From positions 124,001-188,000 of the forward strand of contig NZ_JANBBE010000014.1 in assembly GCF_024648825.1 (NCBI RefSeq): 64,000 bases of DNA. Reading direction: 5' to 3'. The position numbers and the translations under genes were made by a program. The notes beneath the pieces were generated by a model. It was given only the letters and a program-made list of their open reading frames with translations, was not told the origin of the DNA and did not search any database. This document shows, piece by piece, positions 42,029 to 50,593 of the stretch; position 1 is the stretch's first letter, and the number at the start of each line of letters is the position of its first letter. Source of the DNA: Lentzea californiensis (GTDB taxonomy: Bacteria > Actinomycetota > Actinomycetes > Mycobacteriales > Pseudonocardiaceae).

Positions 42029-43315
42029 TCATTGGTAGCAGGGCTTCTCGAACTTGAAGTCCTTCGCCGTCGAGCCGGTGAAGAAGTCCTCCACCAGCGT
42101 CACTCCGGTCGGAGCGGCGTCGTCGGGCCGGTAGAGCGTCGACTGACGGAACAGTCCGTCCTGGGCCGAGGCGGAGAAGTTGCCCGCCCCCGAAGGAAGC
42201 ATGCCCTCGTAGTCCACCGAGTTGAGCTGGCGCACAGCGGCGAGCACGCCGGCACGCGTCAGGTCCTTGTTCGACGCCGCCTTCTCGAGCGCCGCCTTGA
42301 GCGGGTACGCCCACACCCAACCGGCGGTGTAGCCGTCGTTCGGCGTCACGCCGGGCAGTGCCGCGCGCATCGCGGTGTGACCGACGGACTCGGTGCCCCA
42401 CGACTTCCACGGTGCCGACTGCATGTACAACGCCTTGATCGCGGGAGCGGCCGGCGACTTCAGCAGACCGGGGTTCCACGTCGGCGAGGTGCCGATGAAC
42501 TTGCCCTTGAAGCCACGGGCCGCGGCCTGGCCGATGATCACGGCGGCGTCGGTCGGCCCGGTCGTCAGGATCACCAGGTCGGGCTTCTTCGACACCACGG
42601 CGTCGATCGCACCGCCCTGGTTGTCCTGGCCGGCCGTGGTGGTCACGTTCTCGAACGTCAGCCCGCGCTTCTCGGCCGCGATCTTCGTGCCGGCCGCCGC
42701 GTCGTCGCCGTAGTCACCGGCGTTGTGCACGGCCATGACGGACTTCACGCCCATCTTCTCGGTGGCGTAGTCGACGGCGTTCATCGACTCGACGCAGTAG
42801 TTCGCGCCGGACTCCAGCACGACCTCCTGGTGGCCCCACAACGAGGTCCAGGACGCCGGCACGGAGACCATCGGGGTCTTCTCGAGGTCCGGCAGGATCG
42901 CCACGGTGGTGGGCGAGCCGAGCGTCTGCGTCAGCGCCAGGACGCTGCCCTTGATCTCCTGGTAGACCTGGTTGTGGATCTGCGGGTTGTACTTGTTGTC
43001 CTTGACGTACTTGGTGACGTCGACCTCGTAGCCGCCGATGCCGCCCTTGTCGTTGACGCGCTTCCAGAACGCCTTCTGCGAGTCCGTGATCGGCACGGCC
43101 AGGGTCTTGAACGGGCCCTCGGTGAGGTCGGAGATGGTGCCGAGGTAGATGCAGCCCTTGGACTTGTCGACGGCGTTCGGGCACGCCTCCTTGGTCACCC
43201 CGGCGTCGACCTTGATGCCGCCGGCGCCCTCCTGCGGCGCGGCGTCACCACCACCACGACATGAGGCGAGAAGTAACGCTCCAGCGAATATGACTGCGAG
43301 TCTCTTACCGGACAT
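42029..43315 (-). CDS. Liv-type ABC transporter substrate-binding lipoprotein
   Basis: The protein has 428 aa from ATG 43315 (GAGGAGAG upstream). It begins with a lipoprotein signal (LLLASC, lipobox Cys at about residue 19). The body is a type I periplasmic-binding fold with IYLGTISDLTEGPF, VYQEIKG and VSVPASW motifs as in LivK-like proteins for amide or acyl compounds. It is the last gene of the Liv operon. In related actinobacterial clusters with acyl-CoA ligases, the ligand may be a fatty or aromatic acid rather than a branched-chain amino acid; that is inference. Confidence 0.85.
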   Translation of the reverse strand: MSGKRLAVIFAGALLLASCRGGGDAAPQEGAGGIKVDAGVTKEACPNAVDKSKGCIYLGTISDLTEGPFKTLAVPITDSQKAFWKRVNDKGGIGGYEVDVTKYVKDNKYNPQIHNQVYQEIKGSVLALTQTLGSPTTVAILPDLEKTPMVSVPASWTSLWGHQEVVLESGANYCVESMNAVDYATEKMGVKSVMAVHNAGDYGDDAAAGTKIAAEKRGLTFENVTTTAGQDNQGGAIDAVVSKKPDLVILTTGPTDAAVIIGQAAARGFKGKFIGTSPTWNPGLLKSPAAPAIKALYMQSAPWKSWGTESVGHTAMRAALPGVTPNDGYTAGWVWAYPLKAALEKAASNKDLTRAGVLAAVRQLNSVDYEGMLPSGAGNFSASAQDGLFRQSTLYRPDDAAPTGVTLVEDFFTGSTAKDFKFEKPCYQ

Positions 43316-43328
43316 GGGGATTCTCTCC

Positions 43329-44429
43329 TCAGTACGAGAACGGCCAGGTGCGCCAGTAGTTGCGGACGCGGACCCAGATGCCGAACAACCCTCGTGGCTC
43401 GACGATGAGGAACACGATGATGAGCACGCCGTAGAGCACGGCTTCCAGCTGGAAGACCGTGAACGCGCCGGTCGCGTCACCACTGATGAACGGCAGCACC
43501 GTGGGCAGTTCCCTGGTGATGCGTGGCAGCAGAGTGATGAAGAGCGCGCCCATGATCGCTCCGGAGATGGTGCCCGCGCCGCCGATGAGCACCATCGCGA
43601 TGTACTGCACTGACAACAGCAGGCTGAACGAGCCGGGATCGAAGAACCCGTTCACCACGAACAACAACGCGCCCGCGACACCCGCGTAGAACGAGGACAC
43701 CGCGAACGCCAGGACCTTGTACCTCGTCAGGTCGACGCCGATCACCGACGCGGCCAGGTCCCGGTCCCGCACCGCCGCGAACGCCCGCCCGACGCGCGAT
43801 CGCACCAGGTTCCGCGCCAGCACACCGAAGATCACCAGCAGCACGAACATCAGCAGGTACAGCTGCTGTGCCGCCGTGAACAGCGCGCTGTCCTGGTCCA
43901 GCCGCACCCCGAACAGCTCGGGCACGGCGGCGGGCCGGCCGACACCGGGCCCGCCGGTCAGCGACGTCCACTCCCGGAACACGTGCTCCCCCAGGAAGAC
44001 CAGCCCCAGCGTCACGATCGCGAGGTAGAGCCCCCGCAGCCGCACCGCCACCGGCGCCACCAGGACGCCGAACAACGCGGCCACCAACCCCGAGGCCAGC
44101 AGCCAGACCGGCAGCGACGTGATGCCGAACCCGATCACCCGCCCGTCCTCGGGGCCGGACAGCGCCGCGGCCGTGTACGCACCGATCGCGAGGAAGAACG
44201 CGTGCCCCAGGGAGACCTGGCCCGCGTACCCCGTGACGATGTTCAGCCCGATCGCGCCGATCGCCGCCACGAACCCGGTGGCGAGCAGCTGCAGCAGGTC
44301 GTCGGTGATCATGAACGGCAGGACGAGGGCGAGCACGACGAGACCGCCCGACCACGCGCGTTTGGGACGCGTGTTCAGGAATCCCATGTCCTGCCCATAT
44401 GAGGTGTACAGCTCAGGACGACCTTTCAC
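43329..44429 (-). CDS. Liv-type ABC permease (LivM-like)
   Basis: The product is 366 aa; I chose GTG 44429, overlapping the LivH-like stop (GTGA), rather than ATG 44387 because the coupled overlap fits the rest of the operon. About ten transmembrane helices and the conserved loop GLNIVTGYAGQVSLGHAFF (about residues 62-80), RNLVRSRVGRAFAAVRDRDLAA and IGGAGTISGAIMGAL identify it as the LivM permease subunit. It pairs with the following LivH-like permease. Confidence 0.87.
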   Translation of the reverse strand: MKGRPELYTSYGQDMGFLNTRPKRAWSGGLVVLALVLPFMITDDLLQLLATGFVAAIGAIGLNIVTGYAGQVSLGHAFFLAIGAYTAAALSGPEDGRVIGFGITSLPVWLLASGLVAALFGVLVAPVAVRLRGLYLAIVTLGLVFLGEHVFREWTSLTGGPGVGRPAAVPELFGVRLDQDSALFTAAQQLYLLMFVLLVIFGVLARNLVRSRVGRAFAAVRDRDLAASVIGVDLTRYKVLAFAVSSFYAGVAGALLFVVNGFFDPGSFSLLLSVQYIAMVLIGGAGTISGAIMGALFITLLPRITRELPTVLPFISGDATGAFTVFQLEAVLYGVLIIVFLIVEPRGLFGIWVRVRNYWRTWPFSY

Positions 44430-45313
44430 AGCCGCTCCACCTCTCTCTTGCCGAACAGCCCGTACGGTCTGACGAGCAAGACGAGCAGCATCAACGCGTA
44501 CGGCGCGACCAGCCCGAAGTTGGGCCCGAGCCACGGTGCGAAGTCGCCCTGGTAGGTGCCGAAGAGCGACTCGACGACACCGACCGCGAGACCGCCGACC
44601 ACCGCGCCGCCCAACGACTCCAGGCCGCCGAGGATGATCGCGGGCAACGCTTTCAGCGCCACGATCCAGAGTTGCTGGTCGACGCCCGCGCCCGTGGCCA
44701 CGAACACGCCGGCCAACGCGGCGAGCCCGCCAGCCAGTGCCCACGACAGCGCGAACACCGATCCGACCGAGATGCCCTGTGCCAGCGCGACTTCCTGGTC
44801 GTAGGCCACCGCCCGCATCGCGAGCCCGATCCGCGAGTACCGGAAGAACAGGAACAGCAACGCCGTCACGACCGCGGTCGTCGCGATCATCACGAGGTAG
44901 CGCTGCTGCACCTCGGCACCCAGGAAGCTGACCGTGTTCAAGCCCCACGGGTCACCGACCTGCCGCACGTCGAGGCCGATGAACGCGTTGGTGACCACCC
45001 TGACCACGACGTCCACGCCGATGGTGATGATCGCGACCACGAACACCGGTTTGCCGACCATCGGCCGCAGCACCGTGCGTTCCACGCCCAGCGCCAGCAC
45101 CGCGATCACCACGGCGGCGACGAGAACAGCCCCGAGGAACGACACCGCGGGCGAGAGGTACGAGACCAGCACCGCGCCCGCCAGCATGAACGCCGGCTGC
45201 GCGAAACTGATCACCTGCGTCGACTTGTAGATGATCACGAAGCCGAGCGCGAGCAGTGAGTAGATCGACCCGGTGCCGAGACCCCGGATCAGCGACTGGA
45301 GAAACTCATCCAT
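44426..45313 (-). CDS. Liv-type ABC permease (LivH-like)
   Basis: This 295-aa protein starts at ATG 45313. Eight or more transmembrane helices, the N-terminal LGTGSIYSLLALGFVIIYKST, and the loop RAVAYDQEVALAQGISVGSVFALSWALAGGLAALAGV mark it as LivH. It overlaps the acyl-CoA synthetase stop by 8 bp and the LivM-like start by 4 bp. Confidence 0.87.
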   Translation of the reverse strand: MDEFLQSLIRGLGTGSIYSLLALGFVIIYKSTQVISFAQPAFMLAGAVLVSYLSPAVSFLGAVLVAAVVIAVLALGVERTVLRPMVGKPVFVVAIITIGVDVVVRVVTNAFIGLDVRQVGDPWGLNTVSFLGAEVQQRYLVMIATTAVVTALLFLFFRYSRIGLAMRAVAYDQEVALAQGISVGSVFALSWALAGGLAALAGVFVATGAGVDQQLWIVALKALPAIILGGLESLGGAVVGGLAVGVVESLFGTYQGDFAPWLGPNFGLVAPYALMLLVLLVRPYGLFGKREVERL

Positions 45314-47129
45314 ACATGCTCTCCACGAGGTCGTCGAACATCTTGCCCAGCGCGGATCTCTTGACCTTCTGGGTCGCGGTCAGCTCGCCGTCCTCGTGGT
45401 CGAGCTCCTTGGGGAACATCCGGAACTTCTTGATCTGCTCGACCGTCGCGAACTTGCCGTTCGCCTCGGTCACGATGCCCTGCACCAGTTCCAGGACCTC
45501 GGGTTTCTCCGACAGGTCCCGGTAGGTGGTGTAGGTGATCCTGCGTTGCTGCGCCCAGTGGCCGACCGTCTCGTACTCGATGCCGATCAACGCCACGAGG
45601 TAGGCCCGCTGGTCGCCGATCACCACGGCCTCCTTGATGTACGGGGAGGTCTTCAGCGCGTTCTCGAGCTCGGACGGCGCGATGTTCTTGCCGCCCGCGG
45701 TGATGATGATGTCCTTCATCCGGTCGGTGATCTTCACGTGCGTGCCGTCGACCCACTCGCCGACGTCACCGGTGTGCAGCCAGCCGTCGTCCAGGACTCG
45801 TCGCGTGGAGTCGGGATCCTGCCAGTAGCCCGCGAACGTGCCGCCGTGCCTGGTGAGGATCTCGCCGGTCTCCTCGTCGATCCGGAGCTCGGTGCCGGGC
45901 TGCGGTTCGCCGACCGTGCCGATCTTGACCCGGCCGGGCCGGTTCCCCGTTGCCACGGCGGTGTTCTCGGTCATGCCGTAGACCTCGTGCATCGGCACCC
46001 CGATGCCCATGAAGAACTTCAGCACGTCCGGCGCGATCGGCGCGGCTCCTGAAGCCGCGTACCGGACGTGCCGCATGCCGATGCGGGCCTTCAGCGCACG
46101 GAAGCAGAACAGCCAGCCGAGCGCGTAGATCAACCGGCTCTTGCCCGTGTGCTTACCGCCGTTGTGCACCAGCGTTTCGCCGATGACCTCGGCGCGTTTG
46201 AGCCAGAACCGGGTGGTCGTGCGCTTGAGCCAGGACGCGGACGAGACGCTGATCGTGACGCCGGCCAGCACCTTCTCCCAGATGCGGGGCACGCCGAACA
46301 GGATCGTCGGCTGCACCTCGCGCAGGTTCGCCTGCACCGTCTCGATCGACTCGGCGAAGTGCACCTGCACGCCGCTGGCCGCGCTGAACCACGTCGTGAA
46401 GATGCGCTCGGCGACGTGGCACAAGGGCAGGTAGGACAGCGTGACGTCGGCGGAGGACGGTGGCGGCGAGGTGAACCCGCCGCCCTCCACCAGCACGTGG
46501 ACGGCGAACTCGACGTTCGCCACGGTGAGCATCGCGCCCTTGGGCGGCCCGGTGGTGCCCGAGGTGTAGATCAACGTCATGACGTCGCCGGGTTCGACGG
46601 CCGCCATGCGTTCGGTGAGCTCACCGGGGAACGAGTCGCGGTGCTGGGCGCCCAGCGCCAGGAAGTCGTCCCAGGCCAGCAGTTTCGGGTTGTCGTAGCG
46701 ACCCTTGATGCCGCGCGGCTCGACGTAGACGATCCATTCGAGCTCGGGGGTGTCCTCCAGCACCAGCAACGCCTTGTCGACCTGCTCCTGGTCCTCGGCG
46801 ATCAGGATCCGCGAACCCGAGTGGGACAGCAGGTAGGCGACCTCGGACGCCGGGTTGGTCGGGTAGAGCCCGACGGTGATGCCCCTGGCGGCGACGATGC
46901 CGAGGTCGGCGTAGAGCCACTCGCGCCGGTTCTCGGATCCGATCGCCACCCGCTCGCCCGGCTGCAGGCCCAGCGCGAGCAGCGCGTGGCCGACCAGTTC
47001 GACGTTCGCCCAGTAGCCGGACCAGGTGACCTCCTGCCAGATACCGAAGTCCTTGGCCCGCAGGGCGATCTGGTCAGGCGTGTGCTCGGCCCTGTTCTTC
47101 ACGCGCGTGACGACGGTCGTTGTTGTCAT
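45306..47129 (-). CDS. Long-chain-fatty-acid-CoA ligase inside the Liv ABC operon
   Basis: The 607-aa protein starts at ATG 47129 and overlaps the LivG-like stop by 4 bp. Motifs: LIYTSGTTGPPKG (about residues 172-184), YGMTENTAVATGN, GWLHTGDVGEWVDG and DRMKDIIITAGGKNIAPSELEN. It belongs to the long-chain acyl-CoA synthetase family with the Ser/Thr-rich P-loop intact. Its position between transporter subunits suggests vectorial activation: an imported carboxylic acid is turned into its CoA thioester on arrival. It is paralogous to 27863-29644. Confidence 0.88.
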   Translation of the reverse strand: MTTTTVVTRVKNRAEHTPDQIALRAKDFGIWQEVTWSGYWANVELVGHALLALGLQPGERVAIGSENRREWLYADLGIVAARGITVGLYPTNPASEVAYLLSHSGSRILIAEDQEQVDKALLVLEDTPELEWIVYVEPRGIKGRYDNPKLLAWDDFLALGAQHRDSFPGELTERMAAVEPGDVMTLIYTSGTTGPPKGAMLTVANVEFAVHVLVEGGGFTSPPPSSADVTLSYLPLCHVAERIFTTWFSAASGVQVHFAESIETVQANLREVQPTILFGVPRIWEKVLAGVTISVSSASWLKRTTTRFWLKRAEVIGETLVHNGGKHTGKSRLIYALGWLFCFRALKARIGMRHVRYAASGAAPIAPDVLKFFMGIGVPMHEVYGMTENTAVATGNRPGRVKIGTVGEPQPGTELRIDEETGEILTRHGGTFAGYWQDPDSTRRVLDDGWLHTGDVGEWVDGTHVKITDRMKDIIITAGGKNIAPSELENALKTSPYIKEAVVIGDQRAYLVALIGIEYETVGHWAQQRRITYTTYRDLSEKPEVLELVQGIVTEANGKFATVEQIKKFRMFPKELDHEDGELTATQKVKRSALGKMFDDLVESMYG

Positions 47130-47944
47130 GGCGTCACGCTCTTGTGCTGCTCGCCGAGGTACGCGCGGATGACGTCGGGGTCCTGCTGCACCTCCGCGGG
47201 CGTGCCGGTGCGGATGGGGCGGCCGAAGTCCATGACCATCACGCGGTCGGCCAGGTCCATCACGAGACCCATGTCGTGCTCCACCATGATCATCGCGATG
47301 TTCAGCTCCTCCCGGACGTCGAGGATGAACCGGGCCATGTCCTCGGTCTCCTCGACGTTCATGCCGGCGACCGGCTCGTCGAGCAGCAGGAGCTTCGGCT
47401 CCATGGCCAGCGCCCTGCCCAGCTCGACGCGCTTCTGCACGCCGTAGGGCAGCAGGCCGACCGGGTACCGGCGCCACTGCTCCAGTTCGAGGAAGTCGAT
47501 GACCTGCTCGACCGCGGCCCTGTTCTCCAGCTCCTCGGTGCGGGCCCTGCCGAGCCAGAAGAACGCCGACAGCGCGCCGTACCGCATGTGGTTGTGGCGG
47601 CCGAGCATGAGGTTGTCGACGACGGTGAGGTGGGAGAACAGCTCGATGTTCTGGAACGTGCGGGCCATGCCCCGCGCGGCGATGCGGTGCGGCCGCATGC
47701 CGATCAGGTCCTGCCCGCGGAAGCGCACGGTGCCCTGCTGCGGCCGGTAGACGCCGCTCAGGACGTTGAAGATGGACGTCTTGCCGGCGCCGTTCGGGCC
47801 GATGACGGCGAAGAGCTCACCCTCCCCGACCTCGAACGACACCCCGTCGACCGCCACGACCCCGTCGAACGCGAGCCGGACGTCGGTGACCTCCAGGACG
47901 GCGGTGGACGGCGCCTCCGCCGAACCGCGCACGCCGGCGCTCAT
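47126..47944 (-). CDS. Liv-type ABC ATP-binding protein (LivG-like)
   Basis: The 272-aa protein starts at ATG 47944, overlapping the LivF-like stop (ATGA). Walker A GPNGAGKT (about residues 50-57), Q-loop TFQNIELFS, a signature region with YGVQKRVELGRAL (replacing LSGGQ) and Walker B LLLLDEPVAGMN are present. It energises uptake together with the LivF-like protein. The 14-residue N-terminal extension and the altered signature motif are unusual but typical for LivG. Confidence 0.87.
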   Translation of the reverse strand: MSAGVRGSAEAPSTAVLEVTDVRLAFDGVVAVDGVSFEVGEGELFAVIGPNGAGKTSIFNVLSGVYRPQQGTVRFRGQDLIGMRPHRIAARGMARTFQNIELFSHLTVVDNLMLGRHNHMRYGALSAFFWLGRARTEELENRAAVEQVIDFLELEQWRRYPVGLLPYGVQKRVELGRALAMEPKLLLLDEPVAGMNVEETEDMARFILDVREELNIAMIMVEHDMGLVMDLADRVMVMDFGRPIRTGTPAEVQQDPDVIRAYLGEQHKSVTP

Positions 47945-48714
47945 GACAACCACCGCTTCCTGCGCTTGTAGTGCTTGACCGCACGGAACGAGGAGGTGCC
48001 GAGGCCGAGGTAGAACTCGCGGATGTCATCGTCGGCGAGAAGTGCCTCCGCCGGCTTGTCCATGACGACCTTGCCGGTCTCCAGCACATAGCCGTGGTCG
48101 GCGATGGAGAGAGCCATGCTGGCGTTCTGCTCGACCAGCAGGACCGTGGTGCCCTGTTCGTTGATCTTCACGACGAGGTCGCGGATCTGCTGGACCAGCA
48201 GCGGCGCGAGACCGAGGCTGGGTTCGTCCAGCAGCAGGTAGGACGGTTCCGACATCAGCGCCCGGCCGATCGAGAGCATCTGCTGCTCGCCGCCGGACAG
48301 GTAGCCCGCGCTCTGTCTTCGCCGTTCGAGCAGCCGGGGGAACAGCTCGTAGCAGCGGTCCAGGTTCTGCTTGAGCCGCTTCGGCCTCGCGTGGCCACCG
48401 ACCTTGAGGTTCTCCTCGACGGTCAGTTCGGACAGGATCCGGCGGCCCTCCAGAGCCTGTTTGATGCCCCGGTCCGCGATCTTGGCCGGTGAGAGGCGGT
48501 GGATCGGTTCACCGTCGAGCATGATCGAGCCCTTGGTCACCTTGCCGTCGTGCACGTCGAGCAGGCCGCTGAAGGCCCTCATCAGGGTCGTCTTGCCCGC
48601 TCCGTTCGCACCGAGCAGCGCGACGACCTTGCCCTGCGGCACCTGCAGGCTCACGCCGCGGAGCACCAGCATCACGTCGTCGTAGACGACCTCGAGGTTG
48701 TTCGCTTCGAGCAC
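47941..48714 (-). CDS. Liv-type ABC ATP-binding protein (LivF-like), first gene of the operon
   Basis: The 257-aa protein starts at GTG 48714 after AGGAGG. Walker A GANGAGKT (about residues 35-42), signature LSGGEQQMLSIGRALM (about 138-153) and Walker B LLLDEPSLGLAP are intact. The C-terminal basic tail (HYKRRKRWLS) is longer than usual. The six genes 48714-42029 are coupled by overlaps of 4-8 bp except before the substrate-binding protein gene (13 bp), so they form one transcription unit. Confidence 0.88.
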   Translation of the reverse strand: MLEANNLEVVYDDVMLVLRGVSLQVPQGKVVALLGANGAGKTTLMRAFSGLLDVHDGKVTKGSIMLDGEPIHRLSPAKIADRGIKQALEGRRILSELTVEENLKVGGHARPKRLKQNLDRCYELFPRLLERRRQSAGYLSGGEQQMLSIGRALMSEPSYLLLDEPSLGLAPLLVQQIRDLVVKINEQGTTVLLVEQNASMALSIADHGYVLETGKVVMDKPAEALLADDDIREFYLGLGTSSFRAVKHYKRRKRWLS

Positions 48715-48737
48715 CAGCGCCTCCTAGGGGCCCCTGA

Positions 48738-48753
48738 CATACCGCGCAGTATG
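48738..48753. promoter_or_regulatory. 16-bp operator-like palindrome in front of the Liv/acyl-CoA operon
   Basis: CATACCGCGCAGTATG has 5-bp perfect arms (CATAC/GTATG), 24 bp upstream of the GTG at 48714. It shares the CATACC half and the spacing with 31936-31951. Position and symmetry fit a repressor site overlapping the promoter. Confidence 0.5.
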
Positions 48754-48869
48754 CCGCCCGTGAGACTTGGATCACAGAGCGATTTGACCACTGCGGGCGA
48801 TTTCGTGATGTGCGGGCCGCAAGCGGTTCGGCACTCTGCGTGACCGTCCAGTGTGGACACAGGTCGGAT

Positions 48870-48894
48870 GTGTAACAGCGCGTCGCTCGGGTAC
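48870..48894 (+). promoter_or_regulatory. Candidate SigB/SigF-type promoter for the SRPBCC/sigma operon
   Basis: GTGT (48870-48873) is followed after 15 nt by GGGTAC (48889-48894), 35 bp upstream of the GTG at 48929. It is similar to the site at 915-940. If real, the SigB-type sigma gene downstream would be autoregulated. Confidence 0.4.
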
Positions 48895-48928
48895 TCACCT
48901 TCCGACACCAATCGAAGGAGGAGGTTTC

Positions 48929-49393
48929 GTGACCACCATTGAGAAGTCGGTGGACGTCCATGTGCCTGTGAGCACGGCTTACAACCAGTGGACCCAGTTC
49001 GAATCCTTCCCGGCGTTCATGGACGGGGTCGAGAAGATCGACCAGATCACGCCGACCAGGACCCACTGGACCACGAAGATCGGCGGGGTCGTCCGCGAGT
49101 TCGACGCGGAGATCACCGAGCAGCACGCGGACGAGCGAGTCGCGTGGACCACGGTCGACGGGCCGCCGCAGGGTGGCGTGGTGACGTTCCACCGCCTGGA
49201 CAACGACACGACTCGGGTGCACCTCCAGATGGAGTACTCCCCCGAGACCATCACCGAGAAGGCCGGAGCGGCGCTGGGCGTCGTCGGCCACCGGGTCGAG
49301 GGTGACCTCAAGCGGTTCAAGGAGTTCATCGAGAACCGCGGTGCCGAGACCGGCGCCTGGCGGGGCGACGTGACGCCGCCGCCGCAGGTCTGA
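48929..49393 (+). CDS. SRPBCC (polyketide cyclase/START-like) protein
   Basis: The 154-aa protein starts at GTG 48929 directly after GAAGGAGGAGGT. Residues about 4-135 show the SRPBCC pattern (KSVDVHVPVSTAYNQWTQFESFPAFMDGV, HWTTKIGGVVREFDAEIT, THV-type strand TTRVHLQMEYSP, and a long C-terminal helix). The family binds lipids or small hydrophobic ligands; this subgroup is often found with stress genes in actinobacteria. A sigma gene follows after 12 bp. Confidence 0.83.
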   Translation: MTTIEKSVDVHVPVSTAYNQWTQFESFPAFMDGVEKIDQITPTRTHWTTKIGGVVREFDAEITEQHADERVAWTTVDGPPQGGVVTFHRLDNDTTRVHLQMEYSPETITEKAGAALGVVGHRVEGDLKRFKEFIENRGAETGAWRGDVTPPPQV

Positions 49394-49405
49394 TCGCGGT
49401 GCGCG

Positions 49406-50125
49406 TTGACGCCAGACCAGCACGCGGCGTTTGAGGAACTCGCCCGCATCAGCCGTGACTCGCCGCGTTACTACGTGATGCGGGACCGGCTGGTGCGCGA
49501 GTACCTCCCCCTTGCCCGGCACATCGCTCGCCGTTTCAGCGAACGCGGCGAGCCCATGGAAGATCTCGCGCAGGTGGCGGCGGTCGGACTGATCAACGCC
49601 ATCGACCGGTTCGACGTCTCACGGCAGACGGACTTCCTGTCCTACGCCGTGCCGACGATCACCGGCGAGGTGCGGCGTCACTTCCGCGACCAGTGCTGGG
49701 CGGTGCGCGTGCCCCGCAGGTTGAAAGAACTGTGCGATGCCATCGACGGCGCGACCGCCGAGCTCTCGCACCGGACCGGGCGGTCTCCGACTCCCTCGGA
49801 GATCGCCCGGCACCTCGGGGTGTCGCTCACCGACGTCTACGAGGGCCTGCGGATCGAGAAGAACATCGCGTTCGCGCCTCTGGACTCACTGGAGAGCTCG
49901 ACCGTCGACGATCCAGCGCTGGAAGGCGTGGAGATCCACGAGGCCCTGCAGCCGATGCTGCGGGGCCTTCCGCGCCGTGAGCGGACGATCGTGGTCCTGC
50001 GCTTCTTCGGCCGGCTGACCCAGACGGAGATCGCCCGCCGCGTGGGCATCTCCCAGATGCACGTGTCACGGCTGCTCACCAAGTCCCTGGAGCAGCTGCG
50101 GCACGACTTGCTGGCCGAGGAGTGA
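49406..50125 (+). CDS. SigB/SigF/SigG-family RNA polymerase sigma factor
   Basis: This 239-aa protein reads from TTG 49406 (12 bp after the previous gene); an ATG at 49478 would give a shorter form without the first 24 residues. Region 2 (LPLARHIARRFSERGEPMEDLAQVAAVGLINAIDRFD), region 3 (TGRSPTPSEIARHLGVSLTDV) and region 4 (LPRRERTIVVLRFFGRLTQTEIARRVGISQMHVSRLLTKSL) are complete, as in the general-stress sigma factors of Streptomyces and mycobacteria. A STAS anti-sigma-factor antagonist at 53408 may belong to the same network. Confidence 0.9.
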   Translation: MTPDQHAAFEELARISRDSPRYYVMRDRLVREYLPLARHIARRFSERGEPMEDLAQVAAVGLINAIDRFDVSRQTDFLSYAVPTITGEVRRHFRDQCWAVRVPRRLKELCDAIDGATAELSHRTGRSPTPSEIARHLGVSLTDVYEGLRIEKNIAFAPLDSLESSTVDDPALEGVEIHEALQPMLRGLPRRERTIVVLRFFGRLTQTEIARRVGISQMHVSRLLTKSLEQLRHDLLAEE

Positions 50126-50167
50126 AATGAGCGAGCGGGAATGTCCGGTTCTGGCGATACTGGGGTC

Positions 50168-50593
50168 ATGAACCGGTTGCGGTGGCCCCAGAAACTGGCG
50201 ATCGGCACTGGCGCCCTGCTTGTGCTCTGGGGCGTGGCCGGGTTCTTCGTGACCGGTCTCTCGTCGTTCGCGGGTGAGGCGGACACGTGGGTCCTGGGCC
50301 TGCGCGTCAACCCGCTGCAGAACGTCATCCACCTGGTCTTCGGCGCCGCCCTGCTGTTCGCGGTACCGCGCCTGAAGGCGCTGACCGGAACCGGATTGCT
50401 CGTGGCGGTGCTGTTCCTGGTGATGTTCGGGCTGGGCCTGGCCCGCTACGACGGCGAGGTCGTGAACTTCCTCAACGTCAACCCCGGCTCGAACGCGCTG
50501 CACCTCTTCGCCGGCTTCGCCTCGCTGGCGGCGGCGCAGGGGGCGGCGTGGTGCCGCCAGTGCGACCGCGCCGCCGCCGTCAAGCCTGCTTGA
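50168..50593 (+). CDS. DUF4383 membrane protein, short
   Basis: The protein has 141 aa from ATG 50168 (CTGGGG upstream). Four transmembrane helices and the family motif GLRVNPLQNVIHLVFG (about residues 45-60) and NALHLFAGFASLAAA match DUF4383, as does the protein at 270-878, but without the long C-terminal tail. It follows the sigma gene and overlaps the convergent topoisomerase gene by 14 bp. Confidence 0.82.
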   Translation: MNRLRWPQKLAIGTGALLVLWGVAGFFVTGLSSFAGEADTWVLGLRVNPLQNVIHLVFGAALLFAVPRLKALTGTGLLVAVLFLVMFGLGLARYDGEVVNFLNVNPGSNALHLFAGFASLAAAQGAAWCRQCDRAAAVKPA

